Shown: positions 63,620 to 64,000 of the stretch, one piece after another
Position numbering within the stretch: position 1 is the stretch's first letter
How the letters are laid out: every line of letters begins with the position of its first letter
From: Cellulophaga sp. BC115SP
GTDB lineage: Bacteria; Bacteroidota; Bacteroidia; Cytophagales; Spirosomataceae
Assembly: GCF_009905545.1 (NCBI RefSeq)
Contig: NZ_JAAALB010000001.1
Coordinates: forward strand, 1 to 64,000
Reading direction: 5' to 3'
Length of the DNA stretch: 64,000 nucleotides
Translations under genes and position numbers: made by a program
The notes under the pieces: model-generated
Told to the model about the DNA's origin: nothing
What the model saw: the letters and a program-made list of their open reading frames with translations, nothing else
Database searches by the model: none

Positions 63620-64000
63620 CTATTGAAGTCTGACGTTAAAGTACAGATAATAAAGAAGATAGACTGCCAATTGCCAATTTTGTTTTAGATTATGAATCGC
63701 TCTTTGTAATAAATTAGAAACAGATTGCTTATTCATATCCATAATTTCAGCAATTTCTTCGATGCTTAGTGTTTCGTAGAATTTGAGAAAAATCACTTCT
63801 TGTTGTCTCTTAGGAAGGTTATTTAAGACACTTCTTACTTTTTGCTCATTTTCTGCAAAAAGCTCCAACGCAATAATGGTAGACTCTACATTGGTATTTT
63901 CCGAAAAGGGCGACTCTGTATCAAAATCATCTAAGACCCATTTCTTTTCTTGATTGAGCTTTTTGAATAGATTATGCTTTAGTGATTTTAATAAATAGAT
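63620..64000 (-). CDS. ECF sigma-70 factor of the PUL, partial at window edge
   Basis: The C-terminal 126 residues of an RNA polymerase sigma factor, with the N-terminus beyond base 64000; the frame stays open to the edge. Region 4 is clear: VLNNLPKRQQEVIFLKFYE and LSIEEIAEIMDMNKQSVSNL, the helix-turn-helix that reads the -35-like box. The end of region 2 (KSLKHNLFKKLNQEKK) is at the edge. An internal TTG at 63868 is not the start. It would be held by FecR and drive the susC operon on glycan signal. Confidence 0.9.
   Translation of the reverse strand: MYLLKSLKHNLFKKLNQEKKWVLDDFDTESPFSENTNVESTIIALELFAENEQKVRSVLNNLPKRQQEVIFLKFYETLSIEEIAEIMDMNKQSVSNLLQRAIHNLKQNWQLAVYLLYYLYFNVRLQ

Overview
The window looks like chromosomal DNA of an AT-rich Bacteroidota, most likely class Cytophagia (a Spirosomataceae-type freshwater or soil bacterium). 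The clues are a SusC/SusD polysaccharide locus with a FecR/ECF-sigma switch, many families largely confined to Bacteroidota (DUF4403, DUF2027-Smr, DUF2279, DUF1599 with DoxX, DUF6515, OMPP1/FadL-like proteins), promoter boxes of the TAnnTTTG type, and the near absence of Shine-Dalgarno sequences. The genus is an inference; no 16S rRNA or tRNA gene was seen.

Layout. 0-12.6 kb: metabolic and envelope genes (RNA-methyltransferase-like protein, secreted esterase, drug/metabolite exporter, large zinc protease, DUF6515 protein, sterol-desaturase-family oxygenase, CoA-transferase, beta-lactamase-fold hydrolase, AraC regulator). 12.6-15.7 kb: a sugar locus of MFS transporter plus trehalase, divergent from the AraC gene and with a terminator-like hairpin in its leader. 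17.8-20.3 kb: translation genes rpsP-rimM-trmD and the RNase P RNA. 20.4-23.8 kb: Bacteroidota lipoprotein and surface genes. 24.0-29.6 kb: leucine operon leuC-(four-helix-bundle gene)-leuD-(isopropylmalate-synthase family)-(four-helix-bundle gene)-leuB, with TAGGC-type repeats in its gaps.

30.0-32.9 kb is the accessory island and the most interesting stretch. A small antitoxin-like gene is followed by the N-terminal part of a zeta-toxin-like P-loop gene. The matching C-terminal part lies about 1.6 kb downstream, beyond a compact two-gene unit (about 382 aa plus 134 aa) of unknown function. The simplest reading is that the two-gene unit inserted into, and partly deleted, a zeta toxin gene. 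The unit itself looks intact and is the best candidate here for an undescribed system.

33-51 kb: a VWA membrane protein, fabG, a WG-repeat protein, clpC, a WbqC-like protein, a lipid A acyltransferase-like protein, a TPR protein, folP, DUF1599, DoxX, aroK, an OMPP1/FadL-like porin and a Tyr/Gly/Asn-rich lipoprotein. 51.8 kb: proS. 53.7-64 kb: a polysaccharide utilisation locus of ECF sigma factor, FecR anti-sigma, SusC with an N-terminal STN signalling domain, SusD, a surface glycan-binding lipoprotein with a duplicated module, and a GH16 endo-glucanase. Together these would sense, bind, cut and import a beta-glucan such as laminarin.

Intergenic regions carry at least three families of short dispersed palindromic repeats, several of which double as transcription terminators.
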